64,000 nucleotides of DNA from Nocardia rhizosphaerihabitans (GTDB taxonomy: Bacteria; Actinomycetota; Actinomycetes; Mycobacteriales; Mycobacteriaceae): the NCBI RefSeq assembly GCF_014646295.1, contig NZ_BMNE01000007.1:186001-250000 (forward strand), read 5' to 3'. A program made the position numbers and the translations under genes. The notes beneath the pieces are model-generated. The model was not told the DNA's origin, did not search any database, and was given only the letters and a program-made list of their open reading frames with translations. Below, in pieces: positions 38,600 through 47,836 of the stretch. Each line of letters starts with the position of its first letter. Positions within the stretch are counted from its first letter, which is position 1.

Positions 38600-38765
38600 A
38601 TCGGAGTCGGCCCCGCCTCGGTGTGATGTTGCGTATGGCAGGGCTCGCCGGCAAGGTCGTGATCCTCGATGAGGTGCACGCTGCTGATGTGTACATGTCG
38701 ACGTTCCTCGTCGAGGGGCCGCGGCGGCTCGGGCAGGCCGGTGTGCCGATGATCCAATTGCCGGG
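38600..38765 (+). pseudogene. Cas3 helicase fragment
   Basis: The frame MAGLAGKVVILDEVHAADVY followed by MSTFLVEGPRRLGQAGVP is the Walker B/DEVH box and following helix of the type I-E CRISPR nuclease-helicase Cas3. Neither the HD nuclease domain nor the C-terminal helicase domain is present. Just upstream (38465-38491 and 38545-38572) are GC-rich hairpins resembling type I-E repeats. This is a degraded CRISPR-Cas locus. Confidence 0.65.
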
Positions 38766-39736
38766 GTGGTCGATATTGTGATTTCTGACACAATTATGAC
38801 CCAGTATGCCAAAAATGACCCGCTTCCGGTGGACTACGGGGCGTTCCAGCGAGCGGGTCAGCTCAGTCGGACCGTACCAGCGAATGCCCAAAGATGCTGG
38901 TACAGAATCTGTTTCGCCAGTCAGAAACCCCCGAAACTTCCCATCGATTCCGATCAATTCCGGTCAAAAGTGTGTGGCATTTGTGTGTCGAGCTCGGGAT
39001 GTCGGAGGCTCGCGGCACCAGCCCTTCCAGCGGTGACCGACGAAGTCCGCGGGAAGCCGGTCGGCCGTGACGAGGGCGCGGCGCCGCAGGGCGCAGTAGC
39101 CATCCGTCCCCTGAACTGGGATTGCTACTGCCCCGCCTCACTGGTGACCGGCGGCACCGACCCCAGCTTCAGGCAGCGCTGTGTTGTATGCGGCAAAGTA
39201 ACCGAGGTCGATCAGGCGCGCGCGCAGGTTGTGCGCTGATGTCGTTGCTGCCGTCGGCCAGGAACGCAACATCTCGATTGCTTTTCCGCGATGTACTGGC
39301 GGTCCCATGGGTTCCCGGGGTGGTCGAGCATTGCGAGGCTGATGGTGCAGCTGTCGTCGGTCCCGGGGATTCGCGCGATCCTCTCCGCGATCCACATCTG
39401 GTTACCGATCCGCCTGACGAAGGAGCGGCGATGATGGCGAAGTACCTGGGCAGCGCACCGAAACGCCGCTGGGCACGCGCGCCGACAAACGCACGTAAAT
39501 GCCGAATCGAGGGCGTTCGCGTCGGAGCATCGTTCGTGGTCAGTGGTGAGTCCGTCGCGAGCACATGACAGCTGCAAAGGTGGACATGCCTGCGGTGGTG
39601 CACCGCTGCTGGACTGAGTCCGGGGTGCGTTGGGGCAAGCTACTGCTGTGCCTGGTGTGTGCGCCTAGCTCTTGGTTGTGCCCGCCTGAGCTCCGCCCAG
39701 TTTGACCGTATAGTGGACGATCGAGACGTAACCGAA
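38766..39736. other. Gene-poor stretch
   Basis: Nearly 1 kb without a gene I can support. Open frames exist on both strands, but none shows a family motif, a good ribosome-binding site and consistent composition together. The segment 38800-39000 is AT-richer than its surroundings. Probably decayed accessory DNA. Confidence 0.4.
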
Positions 39737-39753
39737 CGTACGAGATGCGATAG
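39737..39753. promoter_or_regulatory. Putative operator site A (upstream of paaX-like gene)
   Basis: CGTACGAGATGCGATAG. It shares 14 of 17 bases with site C at 45151-45167 and 13 of 17 with site B at 42367-42383. It lies 33 bases before the chosen start of the PaaX-like regulator, consistent with autoregulation. Confidence 0.5.
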
Positions 39754-39786
39754 TTGCAGCTCGTCCGGATCAGAGCAGAGGCGAAT

Positions 39787-40665
39787 GTGGGCGAGGGCCA
39801 GTTCCAGGACACCGACATCTCCACCCGCACTCTGGTGGAGAGTCTGGTCCGCGAGGACGCGACGATCGATGCTGGCGAGCTCTACGATGTCGCCAATGCG
39901 CTCAGTATGAGCGATCAACAGGTCCGGCTCTGCATCAAGCGGCTGGTGGCGGAGGGCCGGTTCGTTCAGGAGGGTCGCGGCCGTAAGGCTGTGCTGCGCG
40001 CGACGGAGCTGACACGCAACAGTCTCGAACCCGATCTCGACTTCGTGCGCTACATGTATGCCCAGGATCGTGGCGAGGTTTCCTGGGACGGGCGTTGGCA
40101 CCTGGTGGCGTTCGGTGTTCCTGAATCCGCGCGGCATGCACGTGATTCCATGCGCGATACCATCCTGCGGCTCGGTGGCGCGCCGATTCAGGGTGGCCTC
40201 TACGTTTCGGCGAATCCGTGGGCGGAACGAATCCGTTCCGCCGCAACAACGCTGGGCGTTTCCGACCACATCACCACACTCACAAGCGCCGATCTGACCA
40301 TCGGCCGGCATATCGCCCCACGCGATATTGCCGAGCAGTTATGGCCGCTCGACCGGATCGCCGAGGGCCACCGGCGGCTGCTGAGGGTCGCCGAGCAGTA
40401 TTTGCAGGAGCTGCGGGAATCCTCCGGTGTTCGGCATCTGACGATCGCCGTCGCGTTGGCCGCGGAGTTCACCCACGCTATGGAGCCGGATCCGCTGCTG
40501 CCACCTCAGCTGCTTCCTCAGCCGTGGGTCGGCACGGCCGCGCGCGCGGCGGCGGCGGCCTGCTGGGCGGAACTTCTCAAATCCGAACCGGCGCAACCTG
40601 TTCGACTGTTCCGCTGGTACTCGAAGGTCACCGGCGGGGCCACCAACGCTGCTCGCACGTGGTAG
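39787..40665 (+). CDS. PaaX-family transcriptional regulator
   Basis: A 292-residue regulator. The N-terminal winged helix reads VANALSMSDQQVRLCIKRLV followed by AEGRFVQEGRGRKAVLRATE. The PaaX central domain has WDGRWHLVAFGVPES and GGLYVSANPW, and the C-terminal PaaX-C domain is helical. PaaX-type proteins bind acyl- or aryl-CoA effectors and repress catabolic genes. GTG 39787 is chosen (AGAGG seven bases before); an upstream TTG at 39754 abuts the putative operator. It is probably the regulator behind the recurring 17-bp sites at 39.7-45.4 kb. Confidence 0.75.
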   Translation: MGEGQFQDTDISTRTLVESLVREDATIDAGELYDVANALSMSDQQVRLCIKRLVAEGRFVQEGRGRKAVLRATELTRNSLEPDLDFVRYMYAQDRGEVSWDGRWHLVAFGVPESARHARDSMRDTILRLGGAPIQGGLYVSANPWAERIRSAATTLGVSDHITTLTSADLTIGRHIAPRDIAEQLWPLDRIAEGHRRLLRVAEQYLQELRESSGVRHLTIAVALAAEFTHAMEPDPLLPPQLLPQPWVGTAARAAAAACWAELLKSEPAQPVRLFRWYSKVTGGATNAARTW

Positions 40666-41146
40666 GCCGGGATTCACCGAGGCCGCACACCTCGACGCAC
40701 CACATCCGGCGCAGCAACACGGCGGTCAACGCTGTGGCCAGCAGGGTGAAGAGAAACCAAAACCATCGCCATGAGGGCGGCAGCGGCACCAGGGCACAGA
40801 TCGCGGCCGCGTATCCGATGGTCGCGATCCGGAGCCGGCGCTCGTCCAGGATGAATTCGCGCAGTTGCTGTTCAGCGGAGACCGCCGCCGGGTGAGAACG
40901 CAATCCCACACCCGCGGCGACAATCCGCTGCCACAGGTACAGGTTCGCGCACAGGGCCGTCAGCAGGAATGACAAGCCGAGCAGTTGTGCCCACATCGGC
41001 GATTCTCCGGCTGGTGGGTAGGACTGCGGCAACGTCACTGCCCCCAGAACCAGCCCGAGAGCGGACTCGACAAAGACGAGACGCCTAGTGGGGCGCAAGT
41101 GATGGAGTCCGCGCGAGCACGTAAGCGCAGTGTTGTGGTTTGCCAT
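40628..41146 (-). CDS. Hypothetical membrane protein
   Basis: A 172-residue protein with four predicted TM helices (LVFVESALGLVLGAVTL, LLGLSFLLTALCANLYLW, IATIGYAAAICALVPL, WFWFLFTLLATALTAVLL) and a cytosolic loop VSAEQQLREFILDERRLR. The start at 41146 lies 13 bases after the end of the oxidoreductase relic on the same strand. The 3' end overlaps the convergent regulator gene by 38 bases. Function unknown. Confidence 0.6.
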   Translation of the reverse strand: MANHNTALTCSRGLHHLRPTRRLVFVESALGLVLGAVTLPQSYPPAGESPMWAQLLGLSFLLTALCANLYLWQRIVAAGVGLRSHPAAVSAEQQLREFILDERRLRIATIGYAAAICALVPLPPSWRWFWFLFTLLATALTAVLLRRMWCVEVCGLGESRPTTCEQRWWPRR

Positions 41147-41159
41147 CGGCACCCCTGGT

Positions 41160-42339
41160 TCAGATCGAAGCGAGCTCGGCGCTACCGGTGATGTGGTGCA
41201 GTGCCCGGCAAGCAGCGGCAGGTGCCAGGGTGATTCCTGGATGCATACACGCGACCAGGACCTGGGGCGCTGCGAAGGGGGGCTAGGCAAGGTCGACCAG
41301 CAGCGGGTATCGGCCGGAAGCCGACGCGAAAGTCCAGCATTTGCAGGGGATTTCGCACGCCGAAATCAACTCGGACGGCGTCGAGTGCCTGGTGTACGCG
41401 CATCACGGGGCGGTGCGGGTCTTCCGATGCCACATAGTCCTCGGCACCCAGATAGGTTCCTCGGCGCCAGGGCCGGATCTCGAAATCCGGGCCGGACAGG
41501 ATTCGCCGCGACAGTGGCGTGCTGGTTCGGAAGGTGTATCGGATCGCCGGTGCGGACTCGACCGCGAGAGCGGTTCCCACCTGCGCGGCCAGACGGGGGC
41601 GCCGAGCACGTTCGCCAACACCGCGTACCGCGCGTGGAAGACGCCGGCATCGGAGAAAACCTGTGCTCGGCCGTCGCTCCCGACCGCGATTTCGGAGACG
41701 GCAGCCTCCACTATCCGAGCACCGAGGTCGCGGGCGGCGGCCAGCAGGGTTCGTCGCATTCGTCCTGGGGCAACAGCGCCTTCGTGGGGGTGCGTACGCC
41801 GCGATTTCCGGTCGGGTACCCAAGGCGGGTTCCAGACGAGTGAAGCTTTCGGCATCGACGGCCTCGGTCGGGAAACCCAGCCCTTGTTGTGTTCTCACGA
41901 ACGATTCGGTGTCTTCCGGGGTTCGGAGCCAGGTCAGTGGCCCTGCCCAGGAGACCGCTAACACACCTTGGAGGTCCGCGTCCAGCGCGCGGAAGTCAGC
42001 GATGGCGTCGCGGTGCAGCTCCGGGCCGCTGTCGGTGTGAGTTGTGCCGATCCACCCGAACGCGCTGCTGGTCACTCCCGCGCCGCGCACGTCGAGGTCG
42101 ATACAGGTTACGCGGATTTTGTTGCGCGCCAAGGCGTAAGCGATGGCGGCTCCCACCGCACCCGATCCGATGACGATGACGATGACGTCGGTCGCTGTCT
42201 GCTCGAGAGCTCGCGGGCGGGGGAGCTCACGCCTGCGCGGCCGAACGTCGCCGATCTTGCAGGGGCAGTCGATGCCCACATGCCGCATCGGCGTAGATGG
42301 GATGGCGATCCCAGAAGAAGGCACGACCACCTCGCTCAC
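41160..42339 (-). pseudogene. FAD-dependent amino-acid-oxidase-like gene with three frameshifts
   Basis: A DadA/glycine-oxidase-type flavoenzyme. It has the Rossmann motif VIVIGSGAVGAAIAYALA, GAGVTSSAFGWI, then LEPALGTRPEIAAYAP. The frame is lost and resumes elsewhere as EGAVAPGRMRRTLLAAARDL and VFHARYAVLANVLGAPVW. The first frame returns at TALAVESAPAIRYTFRTSTP and WRRGTYLGAEDYV. A third shift near 41270 gives the C-terminal FAD-binding end VLVACMHPGITLAPAA. As read, no functional enzyme is made. It is divergent from site B and the gene at 42392. Confidence 0.72.
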
Positions 42340-42366
42340 GCTCCATTCGCCTGTCTATTCAACTAT

Positions 42367-42383
42367 CGTACCTGATACGATCG
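42367..42383. promoter_or_regulatory. Putative operator site B
   Basis: CGTACCTGATACGATCG, inside a longer dyad (ACGATCGT/ATCGTA...). It lies between the oxidoreductase relic and the divergent 42392 gene and the 42754 dehydrogenase. Same 17-bp family as sites A, C and D. Confidence 0.5.
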
Positions 42384-42391
42384 TATCTACT

Positions 42392-42715
42392 ATGAACGAA
42401 GGTATGGCGATGAACTCTCTGATGGGCAGGGCAGCGTTGCTGCTCGTTGCGGCAGCGATCACAACTGGAACGGTCCTGGCGCCCCCAGCTGCGGCCGCGG
42501 AGCACCGCCCGCGCGGCGTGCTGTCGGGCAGTACCGCGCACGATCACCGCAGCGAGGCCCTGCGGCCGGACCTGTCGCGTCGTTACCCGGGCACCGGGGA
42601 TCAGCGGTGTGGCGGCAGGTTCCAACGCCCTCTCTCGCGGGTCCCGCGCCCAGACGGCGATGGAAGGGCGCTTTGCCGGCCACAAGCGAAGTGGTGCACG
42701 GCGCCGTGCGCTTGA
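42392..42715 (+). CDS. Short secreted protein or truncated exported-protein gene
   Basis: The ATG at 42392 starts a typical Sec signal peptide (AALLLVAAAITTGTVLAPPAAAAE). The remaining ~70 residues are Arg/Pro-rich and unlike an exported domain, so the gene is probably frameshifted or truncated after the signal peptide. It precedes the saccharopine-dehydrogenase-like gene and shares the site-B promoter. Confidence 0.35.
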   Translation: MNEGMAMNSLMGRAALLLVAAAITTGTVLAPPAAAAEHRPRGVLSGSTAHDHRSEALRPDLSRRYPGTGDQRCGGRFQRPLSRVPRPDGDGRALCRPQAKWCTAPCA

Positions 42716-42753
42716 AGGAACAACCCCCCAGACTTGGAAGTTAGGAGCATCCG

Positions 42754-43986
42754 ATGAAGGTTCTTGCATTGGGCGGGCCGGGTGCGATGGGCACCGTGGC
42801 CGTGCAAACCGCGGTGAATATCCCAGGCGTGACGGAAATCGTTGTCGCAGACAGAGATCTGGTTGCCGCCCAAGGTTTGGCACGCCGCTTGGTCGACGCG
42901 CCTGTGCCCGTCGGGGCGATCGAGGTGGACGTCACCGACGATGTTCAGTTGCGTGCGGCGCTCGCACCGGTCGACGTGGTGCTCAATACCGTGGGGCCCT
43001 ACTACCGTTTCGGGCTGGCGGTGCTGCAAGCGGCGATCGACACGCGGACGCACTACCTCGATATCTGCGACGACTGGGAACCCACGCTGCAGATGCTCGA
43101 ACTCGACGCGGCGGCGCGGGCTCGGGAAGTGTGCGCGATCATCGGCATGGGCGCCAGCCCGGGCATCAGCAATTTGCTGGCGGCACTCGCTGCCGCGGAA
43201 CTCGATTCGGTTCGCGACGCCTACACCGCGTGGCCAGTCGACGGCGACGGTGCCGGTGATACGACCCGAGACGACGCGCAACTACTCGGGCCCGACGGTC
43301 GTCCCTCTGCCGCGGCGGTGCATTGGATGCAGCAGAGCAGCGGCACGATCAAAGGTGTGACCGCCGGTCGGCTCAGCGTGCAACGCCCCCTTCGCCCGGT
43401 CACACTGGAGCTTCCCGGCGGACGACGTGGCACCGCGTACTCCATCGGCCACCCGGAGCCGATCACTTTGCAGCGCACCCTGAAACCCAGCGGCGATGCG
43501 ATCAATCTGATGGTGATGAGTACCTGGGCAATGGCCTACCTCGATACCCTTCGCCGCGATATCGACAAGGGAAGACTCACCAACGAAGCCGCGGCAGGCG
43601 CCTTCGCCGACCCGAATCTGCTGCGGATCCTCCGCTCGGCACCGACCGCGCTGAGCGCGAAGGGGCCTGGCACTCTGCCGCCATTCTTCGCAGCGGTGTC
43701 TGGCACCAAGCAGGGCCGCCCGCACATGGTCCTGGCCCACCTCAACCTGACCGGCCCCCCGGATGACCCGGTCCATACGTTGCTCGGCGATATGGCGCGT
43801 GTCACCGGAATCCCGTTGGCGATCGGTATGGCGCAGGTCATCGACGGCTCAGCCTGTCGGCCGGGCGTGCACCCGCCCGAAGCCGTTATCGACCCCGCGC
43901 GGTTCTTCGAGGTTCTGGATGTCGCGTTAGGTCGTCGGTCAGGCAGCGCCCCTGTGTATCGGGTCGAGCAGGAACCAATCGCATAA
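42754..43986 (+). CDS. Saccharopine-dehydrogenase-like NAD(P)-binding oxidoreductase
   Basis: A 410-residue protein. The N-terminal Rossmann domain is LALGGPGAMGTVAVQTA, with VVADRD closing the nucleotide fold. VVLNTVGPYYRFGLAVLQAA and THYLDICDDWEP are typical of the saccharopine dehydrogenase/trans-acting enoyl-reductase superfamily. A C-terminal domain (~130-390) contains IIGMGASPGISNLLA. TTAGGAGC lies upstream of the ATG. A strong hairpin follows the stop. Actual substrate unknown; probably part of the site-A/B/C/D regulon. Confidence 0.8.
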   Translation: MKVLALGGPGAMGTVAVQTAVNIPGVTEIVVADRDLVAAQGLARRLVDAPVPVGAIEVDVTDDVQLRAALAPVDVVLNTVGPYYRFGLAVLQAAIDTRTHYLDICDDWEPTLQMLELDAAARAREVCAIIGMGASPGISNLLAALAAAELDSVRDAYTAWPVDGDGAGDTTRDDAQLLGPDGRPSAAAVHWMQQSSGTIKGVTAGRLSVQRPLRPVTLELPGGRRGTAYSIGHPEPITLQRTLKPSGDAINLMVMSTWAMAYLDTLRRDIDKGRLTNEAAAGAFADPNLLRILRSAPTALSAKGPGTLPPFFAAVSGTKQGRPHMVLAHLNLTGPPDDPVHTLLGDMARVTGIPLAIGMAQVIDGSACRPGVHPPEAVIDPARFFEVLDVALGRRSGSAPVYRVEQEPIA

Positions 43987-43994
43987 ACGACACC

Positions 43995-44025
43995 AGGGGC
44001 CGGTCCAGATCTCGGACCGGCCCCT
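43995..44025. terminator. Intrinsic terminator hairpin between convergent genes
   Basis: A perfect 12-bp stem, AGGGGCCGGTCC / GGACCGGCCCCT, with a 7-base loop, ten bases after the dehydrogenase stop and 25 bases before the convergent hydrolase stop. It can serve both strands. No U-tract, as is usual in GC-rich actinobacteria. Confidence 0.75.
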
Positions 44026-44050
44026 CTCGATTCGCTGGAGCGAACTCAGT

Positions 44051-45142
44051 TCAACGAACCGGTTGGTTTTCGGCGTACTCACGCAAGGAATTCAGGTAGC
44101 CGGGTGCGTACAGCGTGCGTGGCGCCAACAGCGCCACCACAGCCGCCCGCCAGTCCTGATCGTTGTCGAAGCGGGCCTTGACGATATTGTGCGAGGCGTT
44201 CGGATAGCGCTGCACCGTGAGCTGCTCCGGCGGAAGGATCTCGCGATAGACGCGTTCGGTCTCATTGACGTCGACATTGAGATCGTCGTCGCCCAGCACC
44301 AGCAGCACCGGCACCTTGACCTGCGGTAAAACCGTGGTCACGTCGGAGCGATAGTTCCGCTGAACGAAATTCCAGCGGTCTTCCGACATCGGGTCCGAGT
44401 CTTGTTGGGCCGCAAGATATTGCTCATAGGTAGCGTTCTCGCGGAGCGCCTGCAAACCGGCGTTGCGGCGATCGAGAGCAGCGGCGATCTCTGACTGAGA
44501 AGCGCCTCGGTGCCGCATCTCGGCGAGCAGGTTGTACTCACCTTGTCGCAACCAATTCACCGCCGTGCCAACAAGAACCACGAACTGCAGATCGGGAAGA
44601 TTCGCCGCCACTTCAGGCACGACCCAACCGCCCTGGCTGATCCCCCACATGCCGATCCGACGCGGATCGATGTCATCGCGCTGGCGCGCCCACGCAATCG
44701 CCGCCTCGGCCTCGGCCGCTCGATCGTGCATGCTCTGATCGAGCCAGTTCCCCGGCGCCCCATCGATTCCCGGCTTGTTCCAGGACAACGACGCGTACCC
44801 GGCTTTGGCGAACGACTCCCAGATCGGTTCGTAGAACGAGTCTCGGGTGGCATCGGCAGGCCCGTCCCCATGCACGAATACAACCAGACCGTAAGGCCCT
44901 TTCCCGTGCTCGGGCAGTGCCAAGGTCGCCTTCAGAGGCTGGGCCAACCCGGAAATCGTCAATTCCTCCTGCCGGATGGCGAAGTCGTTCGCGTAGATCA
45001 CCCACCCGCCCACACCCACCACCAACGCCAGCACACAGCCGACCGCGATCAACGAACGACGTAACCCCCGACGGGGTCTGCCTGCAGCGCCCCTGGCCGA
45101 AGACCCGGCGGGGGAAGACAATGTATCACTTGACCTATTCAT
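44051..45142 (-). CDS. Membrane-anchored or secreted alpha/beta hydrolase
   Basis: A 363-residue hydrolase. A basic N-terminus and a TM/signal anchor (SLIAVGCVLALVVGVGGWVI) are followed by an alpha/beta-hydrolase domain. The oxyanion region is VFVHGDGPADA, the nucleophile elbow is MWGISQGGWV, the Asp is in LVLGDDDLNVD and the His is in YPNASHNIVKA, a full triad. It resembles the extracytoplasmic dipeptidyl/acyl-hydrolase class. Site C sits 8 bases upstream of the ATG, so the transcript may be leaderless or the true start slightly downstream. Confidence 0.82.
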   Translation of the reverse strand: MNRSSDTLSSPAGSSARGAAGRPRRGLRRSLIAVGCVLALVVGVGGWVIYANDFAIRQEELTISGLAQPLKATLALPEHGKGPYGLVVFVHGDGPADATRDSFYEPIWESFAKAGYASLSWNKPGIDGAPGNWLDQSMHDRAAEAEAAIAWARQRDDIDPRRIGMWGISQGGWVVPEVAANLPDLQFVVLVGTAVNWLRQGEYNLLAEMRHRGASQSEIAAALDRRNAGLQALRENATYEQYLAAQQDSDPMSEDRWNFVQRNYRSDVTTVLPQVKVPVLLVLGDDDLNVDVNETERVYREILPPEQLTVQRYPNASHNIVKARFDNDQDWRAAVVALLAPRTLYAPGYLNSLREYAENQPVR

Positions 45143-45150
45143 ATAGCTAA

Positions 45151-45167
45151 CGTATCAGAAGCGATAG
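45151..45167. promoter_or_regulatory. Putative operator site C
   Basis: CGTATCAGAAGCGATAG, directly upstream of the divergent hydrolase gene. It shares 14 of 17 bases with site A upstream of the PaaX-like gene. Confidence 0.5.
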
Positions 45168-45351
45168 TTTTACAGTCGTACGTATCTGGTCGGCGATCGA
45201 GGGTGGTTCAGCTGACCGATGGGGCATCCGGGTGCGACTTGGGAAGCTGGCACTCGCTTCGCCGCAGTTCCGAGACATGTGCGCGAAGCATGCTCGACAC
45301 AGGGCGGGCTCGACAGTGCGCAGCCGACGCCGAGAGGATAGTCACATATAA

Positions 45352-45368
45352 CTATCGTGCCTCGACCG
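45352..45368. promoter_or_regulatory. Putative operator site D
   Basis: CTATCGTGCCTCGACCG, whose reverse complement CGGTCGAGGCACGATAG shares about 12 of 17 bases with site A. It is 21 bases before the GNAT acetyltransferase start. Confidence 0.4.
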
Positions 45369-45388
45369 TTCGTTATAGATATGGTCGA

Positions 45389-45952
45389 ATGATGTCAGCA
45401 TTCCAGAGCACTCAGTTGTCACAGAACAACTCCCGATCAGCAGCAGCTGCATGCACACCGCAGCGCCCGCTGGCCGAAGGAGGACAAAAGATCACCCTGC
45501 GCCGTATCACCGCACGCACCGTCGCCGACATATGCGACCTGAGCGAAACCCTCACAACCGAACAGCGGGCGATGGTCGCCGACAACGCGATCTCGATCGC
45601 CGACGCGCACTTTTCCGAAAGCGCCTGGTTCCGCGCTATCTACGTCGGCGAGGACCCGGCCGGATTCATCATGCTGCACAACGGCTACGACTACGAGGAC
45701 GGGCTCGAATGCCATGGCGTGTTCCTCTGGCGCCTGATGGTGGCAGGACCGTACCAGGGCTCAGGAGTCGGCCGCGGAGCGATTGAAATGATCGTCGAGA
45801 GTCTCAAAGCCCGTGGAATCAGCGAACTCTATGCCGGCTGTGGCCAAGGCCCCTCCAGTCCGGCGCCGTTCTACGAGAAGCTCGGCTTCGTGCCCACCGG
45901 TGTCTTCTACGGCGACGACGACGATGAAATCGAAATCGTACTCCGCTGGTAG
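45389..45952 (+). CDS. GNAT-family N-acetyltransferase
   Basis: A 187-residue acetyltransferase from the ATG-ATG at 45389. The GNAT domain has ITLRRITARTVADICDL, IYVGEDPAGFIMLH, and the acetyl-CoA binding loop VAGPYQGSGVGRGAIEMIVE (Q/R-x-x-G-x-G/A). It ends with FYEKLGFVPTG. It looks like the SpeG/diamine- or aminoglycoside-unrelated small-molecule type; substrate unknown. Site D upstream suggests co-regulation with the PaaX regulon. Confidence 0.85.
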   Translation: MMSAFQSTQLSQNNSRSAAAACTPQRPLAEGGQKITLRRITARTVADICDLSETLTTEQRAMVADNAISIADAHFSESAWFRAIYVGEDPAGFIMLHNGYDYEDGLECHGVFLWRLMVAGPYQGSGVGRGAIEMIVESLKARGISELYAGCGQGPSSPAPFYEKLGFVPTGVFYGDDDDEIEIVLRW

Positions 45953-46209
45953 TCCGCCCTGAGCTCCATCGATGACCCGATCTCACTGGCGCGCGGCATG
46001 GACGTTGCCGACCTTCGGTCAGTCGAGCATCCAAGGAGTTGACCACCTTCAGCCGACCCACAGTCACTCATCGGCAAGGGCATACGCCGGCCGCGTTCGG
46101 ATCGCCCGACACGCCAGCTGATGACCGTCAGATTTCGCTGATGGAAGCAGGCCTCGCCCGTGGCTTCTTCGGCAAAGTTCACCGAGCGGGTTTCCGGAAG
46201 GATCAGCCA

Positions 46210-46682
46210 ATGCCGTCACCGACTACCGTCGAGCTGCTGTCGGGGACCCCCAGCAGCGCCCGAAACGCGGCCCCAAGCCCGCGCTCACGCTGGAGGGGAT
46301 CGTCGCCGAGGCCATCGCGGTCGCCGACGCCGAAGGCCTGGCCAAGCTCTCCATGCAGCGCCTGGCCGAACGCCTCGGTTTCACCAACATGTCGCTGTAC
46401 CGGTACGTGCCGGGCAAGGAGCAGCTGACCGCGCTCATGTTCGACACCGCCGTCGGTGCGCCCTCGAAACCCGCTACGCCGGTGCGGGAGTCGGCCGAGC
46501 CGTGGCGAGAAAGCCGCACCGACACCGAATCGCCGCTGCGCGTGACGAATGCGGTCGACGCGCTGGATCTGCCCAAGCCCATCCGAGTCGGAAAGGAATT
46601 CCGTTGGGACATCGACGCACTCGAAACATCCCTGGCAAACCTGGACGACCAACTACAGGAGCACGACGATGAGACGGGGTAG
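46210..46682 (+). pseudogene. TetR-family regulator, frameshifted and internally deleted
   Basis: An N-terminal start MPSPTTVELL is out of frame with RPKRGPKPALTLEGIVAEAI followed by LAERLGFTNMSLYRYVPGKE, a clear TetR HTH. After QLTALMFDTAVG the ligand-binding core is missing. The frame jumps to the protein's C-terminal tail (AVDALDLPKPIRVGKEFRWD, LETSLANLDDQL). Both a frameshift and an internal deletion disable it. Confidence 0.65.
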
Positions 46683-46988
46683 AGCGCCGCGGCCTCTCGA
46701 GGTGCTGGACCAGACGCAGCGACTTCGAAGGGTCGTACCTTGTCGTCGATGACCGTCGTGCCGGAGGTGACGACGGTGCTCCATTCGATCCGTACTCGCC
46801 ACTTCACGTGCTCATTGGTGCGTACCCCACACGATGAAGACTTCGTAGTCCTGGTGCTGATCTGATAGGGGAACTTGATCGGCTCGGCGCGCTCGCTCGG
46901 GAGTCGTTCAGCACCGTCGGAGGTTTCGAGGGGCGGGGTAGGTGAATGCGATCGCCGAGACCTCCTGATCCCCAGGCGAAGTTGTCGC

Positions 46989-47138
46989 CGCGGGCTGCGC
47001 GCCAGCGCGGGGAGCACTGAGACCTCGAGCACTTGCTCGACGCTGAGCTGGGCTCATCCCGCTCGCGCGGGGAGCACTCTTCCACCAGTACCCGCCGAAC
47101 CTGGGCTTCGGGCTCATCCCCGCTCGCGCGGGGAGCAC
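46989..47138. CRISPR. Short degenerate type I-E-like CRISPR array
   Basis: Three repeats lie at 46989-47017 (degenerate), 47050-47077 (one C short) and 47110-47138 (GGGCTCATCCCCGCTCGCGC followed by GGGGAGCAC, the standard actinobacterial 29-nt type I-E repeat). They are separated by two spacers of exactly 32 nt. No cas genes flank it; only a Cas3 relic is present 8 kb away. The array is probably non-functional. Confidence 0.8.
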
Positions 47139-47239
47139 ACTGACTCACCTGCAGGTTTGCACGCCAAACACCCGATTTACATTCACTTTCCACCGACCAC
47201 CACCAGCCTCCAACATAGTTCAGCCCTTCCTCCACCCCT

Positions 47240-47300
47240 CTGTAGATCCCGCAGCCGCCAGCCACCTACATCTCGTCAGGTTTCACTGGTCTGTCGGATG
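47240..47300. repeat. Diverged ~55-bp repeat, copy 1
   Basis: GATCCCGCAGCCGCCAGCCA followed by CCTACATCTCGTCAGGTTTC and ACTGGTCTGTCGG. It matches 56322-56374 with about four substitutions and one indel. The two copies bound a 9-kb segment in the same orientation. The copy overlaps the 3' end of the next gene. Confidence 0.7.
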
Positions 47301-47836
47301 CTGCGAGGGCTCAGAACGTCCATCGCCCGCAGACGAAGGCCAAGCCTTTGAGCCAGGACCCAGCGGATCCTGGCGTGAGAGTGCTTTGGAATTGCACACC
47401 AGTGAAGCTTCCATGATCCTCTTCGCGACATCGAGCGGCAAAGTTGCCTAGCCGACTCGGTGTTGATCGTGATCCGGTCGACGTGGTCCACCTGCGCCAG
47501 CTGCCCGCGTTCGGTCAGAACTGCATGGCTGTAGCGCAGCTTCGACGACACGGCCCAGCAGCGCATCGCCACGACGGCGGTGTAGGTGCCGGGCTTCTCG
47601 CCGATCGAGCTGACGATGGCCTTGCCCCGGTCGAACAGCTTGCGGGGCCGCCCCAGGATCAGCTGAAGAGCGGCCAGTGGAGCGAACTTCTCGGCGGCCT
47701 CTCGGATGAGGTCCTCGGCTTGTCGTGCGCCGGCGGCTCTCTCGGCGGCCGCGGCGTTCTCGGCCTGATCCTGCCGGGTCATGCGTTGGCGGTTCTTGTC
47801 GATCGCGTCGTCGAGACTCCCCGTGTCCGACAGCAT
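47276..47836 (-). CDS. Hypothetical protein with helical N-terminus
   Basis: A 186-residue protein. Residues 1-50 form a likely coiled-coil (DAIDKNRQRMTRQDQAENAA, AAERAAGARQAEDLIREAAE). A mixed domain follows (LFDRGKAIVSSIGEKPGTYT, AVVAMRCWAVSSKLRYSHAV, HVDRITINTESA). No family recognised and no clear SD before ATG 47836. Its last codons lie inside repeat copy 1, so the native C-terminus may have been altered. Confidence 0.45.
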   Translation of the reverse strand: MLSDTGSLDDAIDKNRQRMTRQDQAENAAAAERAAGARQAEDLIREAAEKFAPLAALQLILGRPRKLFDRGKAIVSSIGEKPGTYTAVVAMRCWAVSSKLRYSHAVLTERGQLAQVDHVDRITINTESARQLCRSMSRRGSWKLHWCAIPKHSHARIRWVLAQRLGLRLRAMDVLSPRSIRQTSET

